NCBI GenBank assembly: GCA_946902875.1
Contig: OX336336.1
Span: 1,162,045-1,226,044, forward strand
Source: Nematopogon swammerdamellus
Lineage: Eukaryota > Arthropoda > Insecta > Lepidoptera > Adelidae
DNA: 64,000 nucleotides
Direction of reading: 5' to 3'
The translations under genes were made by a program, and so were the position numbers. Below are positions 22,882 to 35,100 of this stretch, one piece after another; the stretch's first letter is position 1; the number at the start of each line of letters is the position of its first letter. The notes below the pieces were generated by a model. The model searched no databases and was not told the DNA's origin. It worked only from the letters and a program-made list of their open reading frames with translations.

Positions 22882-23026
22882 GGGTTCCGTATCCGTACGG
22901 AAGCCTATTTCTAAGCATACACCTTCCGTCTGTCCGTCTTTCCTATCTTTAAAGGGCTGTATCTTTAGAACCGTAATAGGGAGCCGGTTGAAAGTTTGAA
23001 TTGTATATGTCTTATTACGGCGGATA
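22882..23026 (-). repeat. Family G right-end fragment
   Basis: GGGTTCCGTATCCGTACGG through ACCGTAATAGGGAGCCGG is the right end of family G on the minus strand. It directly abuts the left end of another family G copy. Confidence 0.7.
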
Positions 23027-23029
23027 TAT

Positions 23030-23405
23030 AAAAAAAACCGGCCAAGTGCGAATCAAACTCGCGCACCGAGGGTTCCGTATCGCCATGTCATGGTCAGCGC
23101 ACTCACGCCATCTATGGCGTGTTTTTGAAATGCTTCATATTAGTTAAAATTCATGATTAGTTAAAATGCTTCATACTCTTTTCGGTAGATGGCGCGCATA
23201 CACTTTTTTGTTTATTTTCTTTTAGTTTCCACCGTGATTTTTTTACTTTTTCTTATTTTTATTATTTGTTGTTATATCGGGCATAATAAAAATAATACAT
23301 ATTCTGTGAAAATTTCAACGGGCTGCCTACCTATGACGGTTCAAGGGATACAGCCCTCGGACAGACGGATGGACGGGCGGACGGACGGACAGACAGACAG
23401 ACAGA
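23030..23405 (+). repeat. Family G repeat
   Basis: Runs from AAAACCGGCCAAGTGCGAAT to a (GACG)n(GACA)n tract ending at 23405. The usual right end is missing. Confidence 0.85.
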
Positions 23406-23479
23406 CTTTGTAATTTATACTTTAAATTAAATAGTACGTACTTATATGTAGTACCTATATTATAGCCTATCATAGTTAT

Positions 23480-23687
23480 TATTTTTCTTATATTATATTT
23501 TACTCACACTCAAGTCTTTTGCTACTACCGACTTATATCTCACAACATACGACTCTCAAACATCCAAAGATTAACTGGGAGAAATCCCTTTAAGGGATAA
23601 GTCCGCCTTTGCCCCTCATGTAAATTACTTATCATTTGTTAATGTAAAATGTTTTGGAGGAAAAAAGTATTTCTATCTATCTATCTA
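23480..23687 (+). mobile_element. 3' end of CR1-like LINE ending in (TCTA)n
   Basis: The segment contains CTCAAACATCCAAAGATTAA and GGGATAAGTCCGCCTTTGCC, then TTTCTATCTATCTATCTA. The same order ends the LINE at 26396, so this is the 3' UTR of a second copy of the same family. Confidence 0.75.
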
Positions 23688-23689
23688 TT

Positions 23690-26396
23690 TTCATTCTTCC
23701 TCTCGATGCTGCCCACCACTTTCCAAACTGCGTGCCTTCTTTCTTGGACCTAATACTAACTTCTTCCACGACACATGTTAGTACACATGGACAATTTCAC
23801 GAACCTGGATTCTCACATCATGATTTAATCTTCCCATCTTACAAGGTTCGTCCTCCGAAGGCCACAAAGAAGGTGTTAATGCAGCGTAACTTCAAAGGTT
23901 TTAACCTGGAGCTTCTTAGGGAGGATGTTCGCAGTGTGGACTGGTCGACTGTCCTGGAATCCTCTTCCATCTATGTAATGGTTGAGGAATTTAATGCCAA
24001 AGTCATACAACTGTTTGATATGCATGCTCCAATGCGGCCGTGTCGCATGAAACACTTGCCAGCACCTTGGCTGAGCGACAACATCAAAGCTATGATGGTC
24101 AAGCGAGACCGTGCCAAAATAAAACACAGGAGCGATGGCTCAGATGACAGTCTTAGCAAATATAAGTTACTAAGGAATCGGTGTACGAAGATGTGTAGAG
24201 ATGCTCAACAACGCCACATACGCTCCAATGTCGAAAATTGCACTCCGGCACAATGCTGGAAATTTCTTAACACACTCGGGATCGGCAAGCAGGCTTCAAC
24301 AACGAAACCTAATATCAATATGAATGCATTGAATGCCCATTTCACAACCCCACCAGTCATCATTGATGCTATGGTTAAATCGAACACTCTCCTTCAGCTT
24401 TTACAGCTGCCGATACCCCAGTATAACCCCTTTTTGTTTTCAACCCAGTTACCGAACGTGAAGTTAAGAAGATCTTTCTCTCCATTACCACCAAGGCAGT
24501 TGGAGCAGGCGATTTAAGCCTTGATATGCTGACACCAGTGTTAGATGAGCTGTTACCCATTATCACTTATATCCTCAATCATTCTCTGATACCAAGTTCG
24601 TTTCCTAGCATCTGGAAAAAGGCTTTTGTCATCCCTCTGCCTAAAACGTCCAATCCTGTTTCCTTTAGTCAGTACCGTCCCATCTCAATATTACATGTCC
24701 TATCAAAAACCCTGGAGCGCATTGCACACCAGCAACTATCTGGCTTTCTTTCTCATAACAACCTTTTGAACCCAATGCAATCTGGGTTTCGACCTTCTCA
24801 CAGTACTGTTACTGCACTTGTCAAAGTCACTGACGATATCCGTCTAAGTATGGAAAACAAAATCTCACTGTTATCGTGTTGCTTGATTTTAGTAACGCCT
24901 TCAATGCAGTTGACTTTGACATCATGGTGGAAATGCTGAGGTCTCTTAACTTATCTCCGCAGGTAATAGATTGGTTTGACTCATACCTTCGTGGTCGCCA
25001 GCAACGTGTTAGAATTGACAATGACTTCTCTGATTGGTACGATCTAACTGCTGGTGTTCCACAAGGTGGCGTTTGTCTCCACTACTCTTCGCAATTTTTA
25101 TAAATTGTGTCTCCAAACTCTTAGTTTCTTTCTACCACTTGTATGCCGATGACTTACAGCTATATCTGGGAGGTAGTACTGACAACATAGCTGGAATCAT
25201 TGATGTGATCAATGCTGATCTGGCCACCATTTTTGGCTGGACCAGATCCTTTGGACTCATCGTGAATCCGGATAAGTGTCTGGTAATGATTGCCGGAAGT
25301 CCTCGACTGCTATCGCGGATTGACCGCGCTTCGTTGCCTGAGAATATGTACAACGGTACTGCCATACCATACGCTAGGGTTGTCAAAAACCTGGGAATCC
25401 TTATGGATGACACGCTATCTTGGCAGGCTCAGGTCAACGAGGTCAGTCGAAAAGTCTATGCTGCGGCTCACTCCCTGAGACGGCTTCAGAACCTTCTTCC
25501 GACCACTACAAAGACAATTCTAGCACAATCGTTGCTTCTCCCCATTCTTGATTATGCAGATGTATGTTAACTGGACGTTACTGAAGAACTCCTGGACAAG
25601 CTTGAGCGTCTGCAAAACATGTGTATACGATTCATTTTCGGACTACGCAAGTACGACCATGTTTCAGAATATCGCAGACGTCTCAAATGTCTCCCAATCT
25701 TTTTCCGCAGGAATTCCCACATTCTTAGTCTTTTTAGTCTTGTCTTAACAACCCCTCTGCTCTCGAGTATCTATTTTCCCGTTTTCAGAACCTATCTTCT
25801 CACGGTGTCCCACTTCGGTCTAGTCATGACAATATTTTAGCTATCTCCTCTCATAAAACTGGTTTTTATACGAACTAATTTTCTGTTCACGCAGCTCGAC
25901 TGTGGAATTCACTACCACACTTTACCCGACATTGTAAATCGCTTCCCTTATTCAAAAAAACACCTAAAACTGTATTACCTCCGTCAATGTGAAGTAAAAA
26001 GCTAAAAAACAAAAACCACTTTTGTTTCATACTTACCTGGATGGACAAGTATGTATGTATGTATATTTATTTGTATATAATATTCTATATATTTAGTAAT
26101 TTATATGCATTAAACATGTTTGGCTTATATTTTACTAGCATGTACTTATAATATGTATTGTTAATAAGTATTCTTATTATTATTTTTATCTTCAATTGTC
26201 ACGCAACTCTTTTGCTACTACCTACTTACATTCAACTATATTATCGGATCTCAAACATCCAAAGGTTGACTGTAAGAAATCTCTGTAAGGGATAAGTCCG
26301 CCTTTGCACCTTATGTAAATTTTCCAATGTATTTGTTACTGTTTAATGTTTACTGGAGCAATAAAGAATTTTCTATCTATCTATCTATCTATCTAT
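23690..26396 (+). pseudogene. Frameshifted CR1/Jockey-group LINE (EN tail, RT, 3' UTR)
   Basis: The element encodes the end of an endonuclease (SHHDLIF near 23813-23835), a linker, and a reverse transcriptase split over at least four frames: 23654-24517, 24526-24939, 24876-25103 and 25034-25570. Visible RT motifs are QYRPISIL, QSGFRPSHS, LLDFSNAF, AGVPQGG and YADD (near 25143). C-terminal text (ILDYADVC, then LERLQNMCIRFIFG) is in further frames. Multiple frameshifts mean it cannot make a working protein. The 5' half of the endonuclease is missing, starting directly after the (TCTA)n tail of another copy. The 3' UTR ends (TCTA)n at 26374-26396. Clade assignment to the CR1/Jockey group is by eye. 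Confidence 0.85.
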
Positions 26397-26744
26397 TTTA
26401 TTGCAAAGTAAAGTTAGTTGCGGTCGAGCGAGAGTGCCCTTCATTGGACGCGATCCGATTAGTCCAGTAGTCTCCAGCCACTTGCTCCAATCTCCAATAG
26501 TTTGTCTCGTACTGGGGCGTTGTTTGTCCCGAATGAAATAGTTGGAAGTTGCTGACTCCTCCCGAGGGGAACCGGACCGCAGCGAGCGCCGCGTGTATTG
26601 TGAATTCCGCAAATATCCCTGTCGGTCGACTGAGATAGTGCGGTGCGTGCGACCAATGTCTCCATACTCCAGATGTTACTTATATATACTGTACAAGACA
26701 AAAAATACATCATCTAACATCCGTGTGCTGTATTGCCCTTAAGA
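26397..26744. other. Unassigned GC-moderate stretch
   Basis: Overlapping frames of 66-84 codons exist on both strands without a recognisable domain. It lacks any of the window's common repeat families, so it may be single-copy. Confidence 0.35.
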
Positions 26745-26925
26745 CCTTGGTGAACTAGGTGCCATGTCCGTCCTTCCTTTTAGCTGTGCCGGCTACACTT
26801 ATGGACGGAAAACACGAACTATTTACATAGCCGCATCGACCGATCTTTCATTTAGTGCGATCGTACCAACCCGGGCGGGTTAAACCCTACCTAGTAAGGT
26901 ACGAAGGTATCTAGGTAAGAAGGGT
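26745..26925 (-). repeat. SINE body B fragment
   Basis: Contains TGAACTAGGTGCCATGTCCG, GGACGGAAAACACGAACT and ACCAACCCGGGCGGGTTAAA in minus-strand body B order. Both ends are truncated. Confidence 0.75.
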
Positions 26926-27990
26926 GAGAAAAAAAGAAATACTTACTAACTTATTATTGGTAACTGACATTAAATGTGTATGTATCACGCGGTACACGAA
27001 TCACCTAGCAGTTATAAGTAATACCCCAAAGGTATTCCTAGAAATTAGTTAGTATTCTGTTAGAAAATGCGTAGAGGCATTAAGTGTTACCTTTTGTCCA
27101 TATTTTATTTGATTGCAATAAATATATACAATACAATACAATTTATAATGATCTTCCATAAACATATTTTAGTTCCAAAAGTTTATTATCATGGATGAGT
27201 GAGTAGTGTTGTTGCGTTTCTTTTCGCATTCCTCGGAGATTTAATCTGAAAGGAAAGTCAATAAGCGATGCGTAAATACAACTAACTACTGCGCCAATAG
27301 AACTAACGCCATTGTCACAACCACTGCTCTCTCGACATTGCTCGTTGGCTCCATACCTCTGCTGACATCAGCATCGGTATTTCCACTTTGAACCTCGCAT
27401 TGAACCGACAGCTTTGCTCTCATATTCTTTTCGTCAACGTACTTTAATACTATCTCCTTCAGTGTACTTCTTCAATATATTTTCTTTGGTGTTTCTGCCT
27501 CGGCATCTCTCCTTTATTCTTCGGTTTCAATATGTCCGTCTCAATGCCGCGCTCCCAATATATTTTCATCAATATTGCCATTTTAATAATGTAACTATTT
27601 CTATGATACAAAGCGTCCGCGGACTAATAAAATTTCACCTAACAGCGACTTTTCCAACTGCGGCTATTTTGTATCTGACGATCCTTAATAAAATTGAATG
27701 GGTTTTTATTTATTTGCAGTTATAAAAGGGGCGACCTTCGCAAACAATCCTCCGGGACAAACGCCGCCCCGTCCCGTAGATAATGGAACCTTTGGCAAAC
27801 TTTTTATTGTGAAAAACTGTGGGTCACCGCACGCGGACGCGAGACGGGACGCGGCGCGGGTGAGGGTACATATCTGGTGCGGGACCCCACGTCTCATTGT
27901 GGCCCGTGTTGTCGGGGACACCGAGACCTTATTGATATTATGTAGTTACTTTACCCTCAACCGCACATTCAACCTTTTTCCACATTGAAA
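26926..27990. other. Unassigned, possibly single-copy
   Basis: 26926-27700 is AT-rich with no recognised repeat. 27725-27935 is GC-rich and holds opposing frames of 71 and 96 codons without a known domain; frame length here may simply reflect base composition. No convincing splice sites, tRNA or mobile-element ends are seen. Confidence 0.35.
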
Positions 27991-27994
27991 GTAA

Positions 27995-28469
27995 GGGGGC
28001 GTCCATAAATTACGTGAGGCGTTTATGGGGGCGAAGGGGGTCATGTCAGGTCGAATCTCACCAAATCTCTCCCCCACGCGAGATTTGGTGAGATTCTGCC
28101 TGACCCCCTCCGCCCCCAAATGCCCCCTCCACAAATGGAGGACTTTGACAAATTTTACGTATTTTTTATATTCATTGAAAATACAGTAAGTTGGTACAAA
28201 TGTTTCTGATTTATATGACTACAATATTATTAATTGAAAGTCAATTATGTTATTTAAGAAAAGTGCTTCTTTCGATTGCACGACAATGTATATAAATTTA
28301 TAGTCCTAGAGTGAGTACGTATTTTTAAAATCTCACGTGAAATATGGGAGCGGGGAGGGCGTCTCGACAAATCTCACCGAGGGGGTCTCGACAAATCTCA
28401 CCATATCTCACCAATGGAAGGTGGTCGAAAATTCGCCAAAAACGTCTCACGTAATTTGTGGACACCCCG
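27995..28469. mobile_element. Harbinger-like MITE, TAA target duplication
   Basis: The left end GGGGGCGTCCATAAATTACG (27995) and the right end CGTAATTTGTGGACACCCCG (to 28469) are inverted repeats of about 26 bp. TAA flanks both sides (27992-27994 and 28470-28472). A G-rich terminal repeat with a 3-bp TAA duplication is characteristic of PIF/Harbinger. Inside, AATCTCACCAAATCTC pairs with GAGATTTGGTGAGATT. There is no coding sequence. Confidence 0.75.
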
Positions 28470-28792
28470 TAACGGTCGGCTTCGTCCTTGAGCCAGATCG
28501 CAGACTCGAGTATAAGTTACCCGCAACTGCTGTGTTTATCTAAGAAAAGTTTATCCGACATTGGCCAGTGGGGAATCGAGTCGCAACCTCGGACCGCGAG
28601 ATCGGAAGCATGTGGCCGGGGCGGGCCCTGTAGGAGTAGTTACTGCTTGCAAGCGGACCGATGACGGTGCTGAATTCCCAGCAGATATAAAGACCACAGA
28701 GCGAGGAATTAGAGCCAACGGTCTGAACCAGGATAAAGGACACGTACTTAATACTTTTCCGAAGTAATGGCGGATTCTGATATTTATTGGAA

Positions 28793-29065
28793 ACTAGCTC
28801 TTTGCCGCGGCTTCGCACGCGTTAAATTCGTATTTAAAAAGAAGAAAGTAAGTAAGCCCGCTACCGTACCTTTATTTTGGCGCGCGGAACAATTCGGTTT
28901 GTATGAGAGCCACATCTTAGCGTAACCGAAACTGAATTTGATTTAGGCTATCCTGTGTCACGTAGGTATAGCTAAATGTGCTTGTACTAAGTTTCATCGA
29001 ATTCGGATGATTGATTTAAGAGTTATGGAGGAACATAAACACATACAGAAAATATTCTAAAAATC
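28793..29065 (+). repeat. RTE-like 3' tail repeat
   Basis: CGCGGCTTCGCACGCGTTAA through GGCTATCCTGTGTCACGTA and CATACAGAAAATATTC follows the same order as 16722-16995. Confidence 0.6.
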
Positions 29066-29289
29066 GTTAATTTAGTTTCAGTATCATATATAGAGTCTAC
29101 AAACGCAATATCTCATAAAACAAATTAACTTACCTACTCCATGGGATGGTCATGGATTTATTATTAGTATTGATGATATTGATGATGGCCTATATTACCT
29201 TATCCTTATGACCACGGTTATCCTCAACGATTCGACAAGTCACCCATCCAAAGTTACTTGGAACAGGCTTCAAGGGAATATCTATTTCT

Positions 29290-29432
29290 ACTCCTAGAAT
29301 CTAGGGATCTTCAAATCGCGGGTTAATAGCCTTTCCCCAGCGACATTAGTCCACCTCCAAGCCGGACTGGCACCTTCTCGAGGGTGTTTGCTGAACCTGT
29401 TGCTTCGACCACGCGCCCAGTTCGGAAGCAAT
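29290..29432 (+). mobile_element. 3' end of Jockey-type LINE with short A tail
   Basis: CAAATCGCGGGTTAATAGCC and AGTCCACCTCCAAGCCGGAC match the last codons and 3' UTR of the intact LINE at 38945-41995. It ends in CGGAAGCAATAAAAAAAA. Confidence 0.75.
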
Positions 29433-29524
29433 AAAAAAAACTTGATAAATACTTCACGATATAATGTGGCTCAAATGGACCCTGACGCTCGTAATGTCAT
29501 CTCAGCTCAAAGTTGTAGCACTAT

Positions 29525-29935
29525 TAAGCTGGCAGTTCTTCACTTTGGTCGTGCCGGCTACATGCCGGCCAAAGCTGCATCCAGAAAATTGGGAATACTT
29601 TTCCGAAATCGGCGGTTCTTCTCACTGGCACAACTATTCCTGCTGTACAAAACACAGATTAGGCCGGTGATGGAGTACTGCAGTCACATCTAGGAGGGTA
29701 GTCCCCATTATCTGCTTGCTTGGACTCGATACAGCGCCGAGCCATCCGTCTTGTTGGTGACCCGAAACTTACAGATGGTTTGGAGTCTCTCAGTGACATA
29801 CGGTTTGTAGGTTCGCTTAAGTATGTAGTCTGTTTTACAAATACTATCACGGGCGCTGCTCTGTGGAACTGGCATCCCTTATTCCCTGCCACCCGTCCTA
29901 TCTCCGCATGACTCGGCGCAGAGAGACTCAGCACC
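29525..29935 (+). pseudogene. LINE reverse transcriptase C-terminal fragment
   Basis: Translation in scattered frames gives RPVMEYCSHI and SIQRRAIRLVGDPKLTDG, matching the post-RT region of the LINE at 39047-41995 (RPVMEYCSHLWEG, SIQRRAIRLIGD). Stops and frameshifts interrupt it. It lies after, not before, a 3' end of the same family, so it is a separate insertion. Confidence 0.7.
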
Positions 29936-29936
29936 C

Positions 29937-30308
29937 TTTTTAACCGACTTCCAAAAAATGAGGAGGTTCTCGATTCGTCTGTATGTTTTTTATTTTTTTA
30001 TTTATTTTTTTTTTGTTTTTTTTTTTATGTTTGTTACGCGATTTCTCCGTCAATTGAGGGCCGATTTAGAAAATTCTTTTTTGTTAGTTAGGTCATACTT
30101 CCGAGGTGGTCCCATTTCAATTATATCGAAATTAGTTCAGTGGTTTTCGAAAAATCAGCATAATACTATGGTGTGTGGTTAACTTCAGCAAAACTTGTGA
30201 TGTGGTCGTTTTCGGCAATTTTCAGTTTTATAAATTAGTATGGTGTGTGGTTACCTTCAGCAAAACTTTTGTGATGTGGACTTATTCAGCAATTTGCAGT
30301 TTGACACA
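29937..30308 (+). repeat. Repeat P, left part, split by the BEL insertion
   Basis: Begins TTTTAACCGACTTCCAAAAA and contains two copies of a block with ATGGTGTGTGGTTA...TTCAGCAAAACTT. The right part continues at 35922. A related uninterrupted sequence at 18405-18440 on the other strand shows that the BEL element landed inside GCAGTTTGACACATATGG. Confidence 0.7.
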
Positions 30309-30630
30309 TGTCGAGTAGTAAGTAGTGGACTGTATTATTGACTGGTTGGTACCTTTGATCCATGGTCGTTGATTTTACCAGGCGCCCGGTGCTGCTTTCT
30401 TTAGTTTTTCATATACTCCACAGTTGTAAATCACATTGTTTTTTTATTTTAGTATTTGTATTAGGTTTTTATATGGTTTTATTAATTATTTAGATTTTCT
30501 TTTGAATATTTTTATAGAAGATTTTCACGACCATCTTGTTATTTTTTGACAAGACAAGCTGTCCGACCAGCTGTCAGAATTTTATTCGAATGTTAGTTTT
30601 TTTTTAAATAATGGCATTCCGGCGCCAACA
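30309..30630 (-). mobile_element. BEL/Pao 3' LTR
   Basis: 322 bp, TGTCGAGTAGTAAG to GGCGCCAACA. It is identical in length to 35595-35916 with one substitution seen (GGTTGGTACC versus GGTTGATACC). ACACA at 30304-30308 is repeated at 35917-35921, a 5-bp target duplication as expected for BEL/Pao. Confidence 0.95.
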
Positions 30631-30640
30631 TAACTCCCCC
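30631..30640 (-). promoter_or_regulatory. Polypurine tract of BEL element
   Basis: On the minus strand GGGGGAGTTA lies directly before the 3' LTR. Confidence 0.65.
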
Positions 30641-30806
30641 GCGAAATCCAGCATGGATTTCCAAAGTTTCCACTGTACAGTAAGATAGAGTAAATTATAT
30701 TATTCATAATAATAAATCAAATAAAGACTTAGTAACTTCACTAAAATGAAAAATAAATTCAGTAAGTAAGACTACAGATTAGTTAAATAAGTAATAATAA
30801 ACTAAA

Positions 30807-31445
30807 TTAATTATTGTAGGGTAGAGGGCTGAGTTTGGATACAGGTCGCTGCACGAAGCCCTGCGCAGTACGTAGGGTAACAACACGCACAACCTGGTCC
30901 GCTCCAGGGTGTAGAGACTCGACGCGACCGAGACGCCAGTGAAGCGGCGGAGTTCTATCAGAATGAATAAGCACGAGGTGCCCGACCTGGAGGTTCGGTG
31001 GCTGTGCGAGCCACTTTGATCTCTGTTGCAGTGTGTGCAGGAATTCATGCCTCCATCGACTCCAAAAGTGTTGGGATACCTGTTGCACGAGTTGCCACCG
31101 AGAAAGACGATTAGAGGGAACGTCCGTGATATCAGTTTCAGGTACCGCCATAAGACTCGAGCCGATCAGAAAATGAGCCGGAGTAAGAACCTCAAGTTCA
31201 TTAGGGTCTGATGACAGAGCGCACAGAGGCTGAGAATTTAACATTGCCTCAATTTTAGTAAAAATAGTTGTGAGCTCTTCAAACGTTAGAGAACTGTCTC
31301 CGATAGTCTTTTTTAGATGCGTTTTAGCTGACTTGATGCCTGCTTCCCAAAGGCCTCCGAAGTTTGGAGCATAAAGTGGGTGAAAACGCCATTCGATCTG
31401 ACGTGATGCAGCGTGCCCACTTAGTTCGTCTTGAGTATTTTTTAC
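30807..31445 (-). pseudogene. BEL integrase remnant, C-terminal part
   Basis: The 145-codon frame 30807-31244 and its upstream continuation to about 31440 read as the end of a BEL integrase. FGGLWEAGIKSAK near 31365-31330 carries the catalytic Glu (WEA), then LTPAHFLIG and the DUF5641-like tail (WHWxLGRVE-type, here PPLHWRLGRVESLHPGADQV). The two catalytic Asp residues and the HHCC domain are absent, because sequence jumps directly to the RNase H-linker segment at 31457. This is a deletion of several hundred codons. Confidence 0.8.
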
Positions 31446-31456
31446 TTAAAAAATTG

Positions 31457-32150
31457 TTAGACTTCGACAGAAAGAGCGCTTGTCAGTTCACGAAGATCGC
31501 TGGATTTTTCTAATTCATTCAAGGGCCACTCAAAGGGCGGCAAGGATAACCAAAGCGAACCAGTGAACCAAATGTCGTGGCTCAAAAGTTGAGTGGGAAA
31601 GGTTCCGCGTGAGCAGACGTCCGCCGCATTATTTGGACTAGACACGTGATGCCATGTGATGACATGTGTCACTTTGTTTGCGATAAAAGTTTCCAGTTTG
31701 AATGGAGGCGTCTCTAGCCACCACAGCACAATAGCCGAATCAATATGCAAAAGTTTGATAGATTTCCATAGCTTTACTCAAGAAACAATGAACGTATGTC
31801 GTCAGTAGTTTGTGAGCAATACATACAACGTCCATAAATGCTAATATCGGAATCGTGATTGTTTTTAGCAGTGCCAATTTTGAATTTGACAACAACAGTG
31901 TTGATTTTGTGTTACCCTCCTCGTCAATGACTATATAAGATATGCAACCGTGGAAAGGCCTTGAGTGGAAGCATCGCAACACCTGACCAGTTGGCATTGA
32001 GCAACATTAGGTGTCATGGCGTAGCGAGGACATTTCACTCGAGACAACAGGGGGAGTTCAGAAATGAGCTTATACCACTCCTGTTTAGGTCCGTGGGCAA
32101 AGTTATGTCCCAATCGAGCCCTAACTTCCACAGCGTTTGCATAAAATATT
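31457..32150 (-). pseudogene. BEL RNase H and linker remnant
   Basis: Frames 31931-32131, 31740-31997 and 31457-31750 follow one another and correspond to the RNase H region (CCDAST near 31975-31990; HIDSAIVLWWL) and the conserved linker (NNAADVCSRG, WFTGSLWLSLP). They lie in different frames, so the polyprotein is broken at several points. Confidence 0.75.
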
Positions 32151-35100
32151 TAGAGAAGAATATACATGGAGCCACGAGACCCAAAGGGTGGTACAAGCGG
32201 GCTGTTTGACTGGAAAACGGATCTCTTCGTGAAAATTGTATCGACATTGTTTATGTTGAAAGAAAAGCAATCTTCAGAAGATATCCACTGCAGTCCGAGT
32301 ATTTTAATTGAGAGACTTGTCTCATCGTGGAAAGACACCAAAGATTCGTGGTGATCCAATGGAATCTCAGCGAGAAACTCCGGAGCATTACTCATCCATT
32401 TTCGCAATTCCAAACCTGCAGTGGCAAGTACATCGTTGACATCGTTGCGCACCTGCACGGCCTCGTCAACAGTGCTCGTCGACCACAACAAGTCATCCAC
32501 GTACATGCCGTGCATTAGGATGTAAGCGATATGAGAATAACTCTCCGAAATATCCGCCGTCAGTTGATGTAAGGTGCGTATCGCAAGATAGGGCGACGAC
32601 GCTAACCCGTAGGATATAGTTTTCAATTCATATTCTTTAATAGGTTCTTCAGGTGAATTGCGCCACAGGATATGCTGGTAACCGCGCTCCTCAGGACGGA
32701 TGAGAATCTGCCAATACATTTTAGAAATGTCGGCAGAGAAAGCGACGGCATGCAGACGGAACCGTAGTAACACCTCGACAATGTCACACTGAAGTTTAGG
32801 ACCTGTGTATAGAACGTCATTTAGTGAAATATCTGTTTGTGTTTTAACAGACGCGTCGAAAACGACGCGGTGCTTAGTTGTAGAGCTCGACATTTTCACT
32901 ACACAGTGATGAGGAATGACGTAGCGCGTAGTTTCTGTGACGCCAGTTTTACACTCCTCCATGTGACCCAGACTCTCGTATTCTTGCATGAAGTTGCGGT
33001 AGGCATCGTATAAGTCTGCGTCTCGCAAGAGGCGCTTTTCAATATTATGAAATCGTTTGACCGCGTGAGTATGAGACTCACCAAGCTCAGTACTAGTAGG
33101 CTTCAACAGCAGAGGTACAACATATCGCCCAGATGTGTCACGATGATGAAGTTTCTTGTAGGTATCCTCGCAGTACTTGTCTTCTGAGCTCGGCAGAATG
33201 TCGTCAGGAACATTTTCTACTTCCCAAAATTGTTTTATTAAATTATCAGTCCTCATGATATCAGTTATGGCCAAAAGACAAGTAGTTTCAGGAACTGAAT
33301 TTAAAAAACATTTTCCGAGTATTACGTAACCGAAAATACTTTCAAATGCGGACGGCAACTTGGAATCGCTCGGGCGGTAAACATTTCCCTTCATAATATC
33401 AGCGTACACATCACCACCGAGAAGCATTTCAATCGGTGAAGTTTTATCAAATGTCGGATCAGCAAGAGAGAGATGTTTAAATTCATAACGCAAGCACGCA
33501 GGGATGCTCACGGAAGGCATGTCGTTAGTGATGCGCGGCAGTATGACCGCGTCCGTTGTCAACAAGGGACCTGAAGAAGTACAGGGTTTGAACGTACAAG
33601 AGAGCACGCCTAGGTCGCGCACGGAGCTCGCGGCGAGCCCAGTCAGAGCGATGCCGGACGTGCGCTGAGGCAGGTGTAGCCGCTGCGCGCACGCCGACGT
33701 TATGAAGGAGCCTTGCGCGCCACTGTCGATCAGTGCGCGCACGGTCTGATAGTTGTTGTACCGATCACGGACGTGCATCAGCACAGTACCTAGCATTACA
33801 GTGTAATGCGCTGCAGCCACGGGGGCTGAAGACGAGTAGCAAGCAGTTAGACTTGGACCAGCCTCGTTTTCAACCTGTGACGTAACATCGGCACCACTGA
33901 CTCCAGAGGTATGGAGCAGAGTGTGGTGTCGTTGCGAGCACATAGAACAGCTGTTGTTCGAAGAGCACTGAATGCCGTCGTGAGATCGTAAACAGTTTTG
34001 GCAAAGTTTGAGCTCTTTGGCCTTTTCTTTGCGCTGGATCGGCGTAAGAGCCAAAAAATGGAAGCATCTATAAATAGAATGGCACATTTTACAGCAGGGG
34101 CACGAGAATTTCTTCTCATCAGTAACTTTATCACTAGAGCTGACTAATGCAGAAGTAAAGCCTGATTTTGCCTTATTAGTGTAGGATTTGTTGGTCGTCA
34201 TCTTCTCTTCAGTTTTGTTCGTTTTCGTAGCACCAGTCTGGACTACAGAAGAACTAGGTTTAGTAATAACCTGTGACATTTCCAAAACATGCACTTGGCT
34301 TTGGACAAAGGTCATCAATTCGTCAAAAGTTGGGATTTTGTTACGATCGCACCGTTGTTCAAATTGTTTTCTCGTTTGTGGATCTAGCGAGCGTTGTGCT
34401 ATGTAAAATAAAATGAACTCACTGCAGTCAGGAATTTGCAACGCTCGAAGAGCACTGACACTCTCACGAAACGCTTGCAGAAAAGATTCTAAATTAGCAG
34501 CTGACTCTTTAGAGAGCGCTTGAAACTGGAACATTCTTTCGAGGTAGCTGGTGGCGAGAGCTCGCTTATTCTCATATTTTGATTTTAAAGAATCCCAAAT
34601 CACAGAATAGTTTTGACTAGTGACTGGTAAGCTGCGCACGAGACTCAGCGCTGGACCGCTAGTTGCCGACAGTAAATAATAGAATTTTTCAATGTCAGTG
34701 ATCGCTGGATTGTCGTGTATTAGATTAGAGAAGATGTCATAAAATGTACACCAATTATGCAGGTTGCCGTCGAACACATACAGGTTCATTTTTGGCAGGC
34801 GAGGGCGGACCAGTTTACCCTTGCTTTCGTTAGCGTCAGACGTGTCCTCCGCGGTCGCTCCAGAACCCGCATTATTTTGCCTCTGTTTCAGCTGATCACT
34901 AATTGACATGATGTTGTAATAAAGTGTGTCGAAATTTTCTATATCTAAGCTTGAGCACTTGAAATCAGGTTTTAGATGAAGATTCCACTTCGCAAGTTCC
35001 CGCACTGCGTTTTGGTACGTAGTCCGTGTGTCGTTCAGATCGCGTATCCGAGAATTAAATTCAAATTCACGAGATGAGTCTGTCAGGACGACCTGCGACA

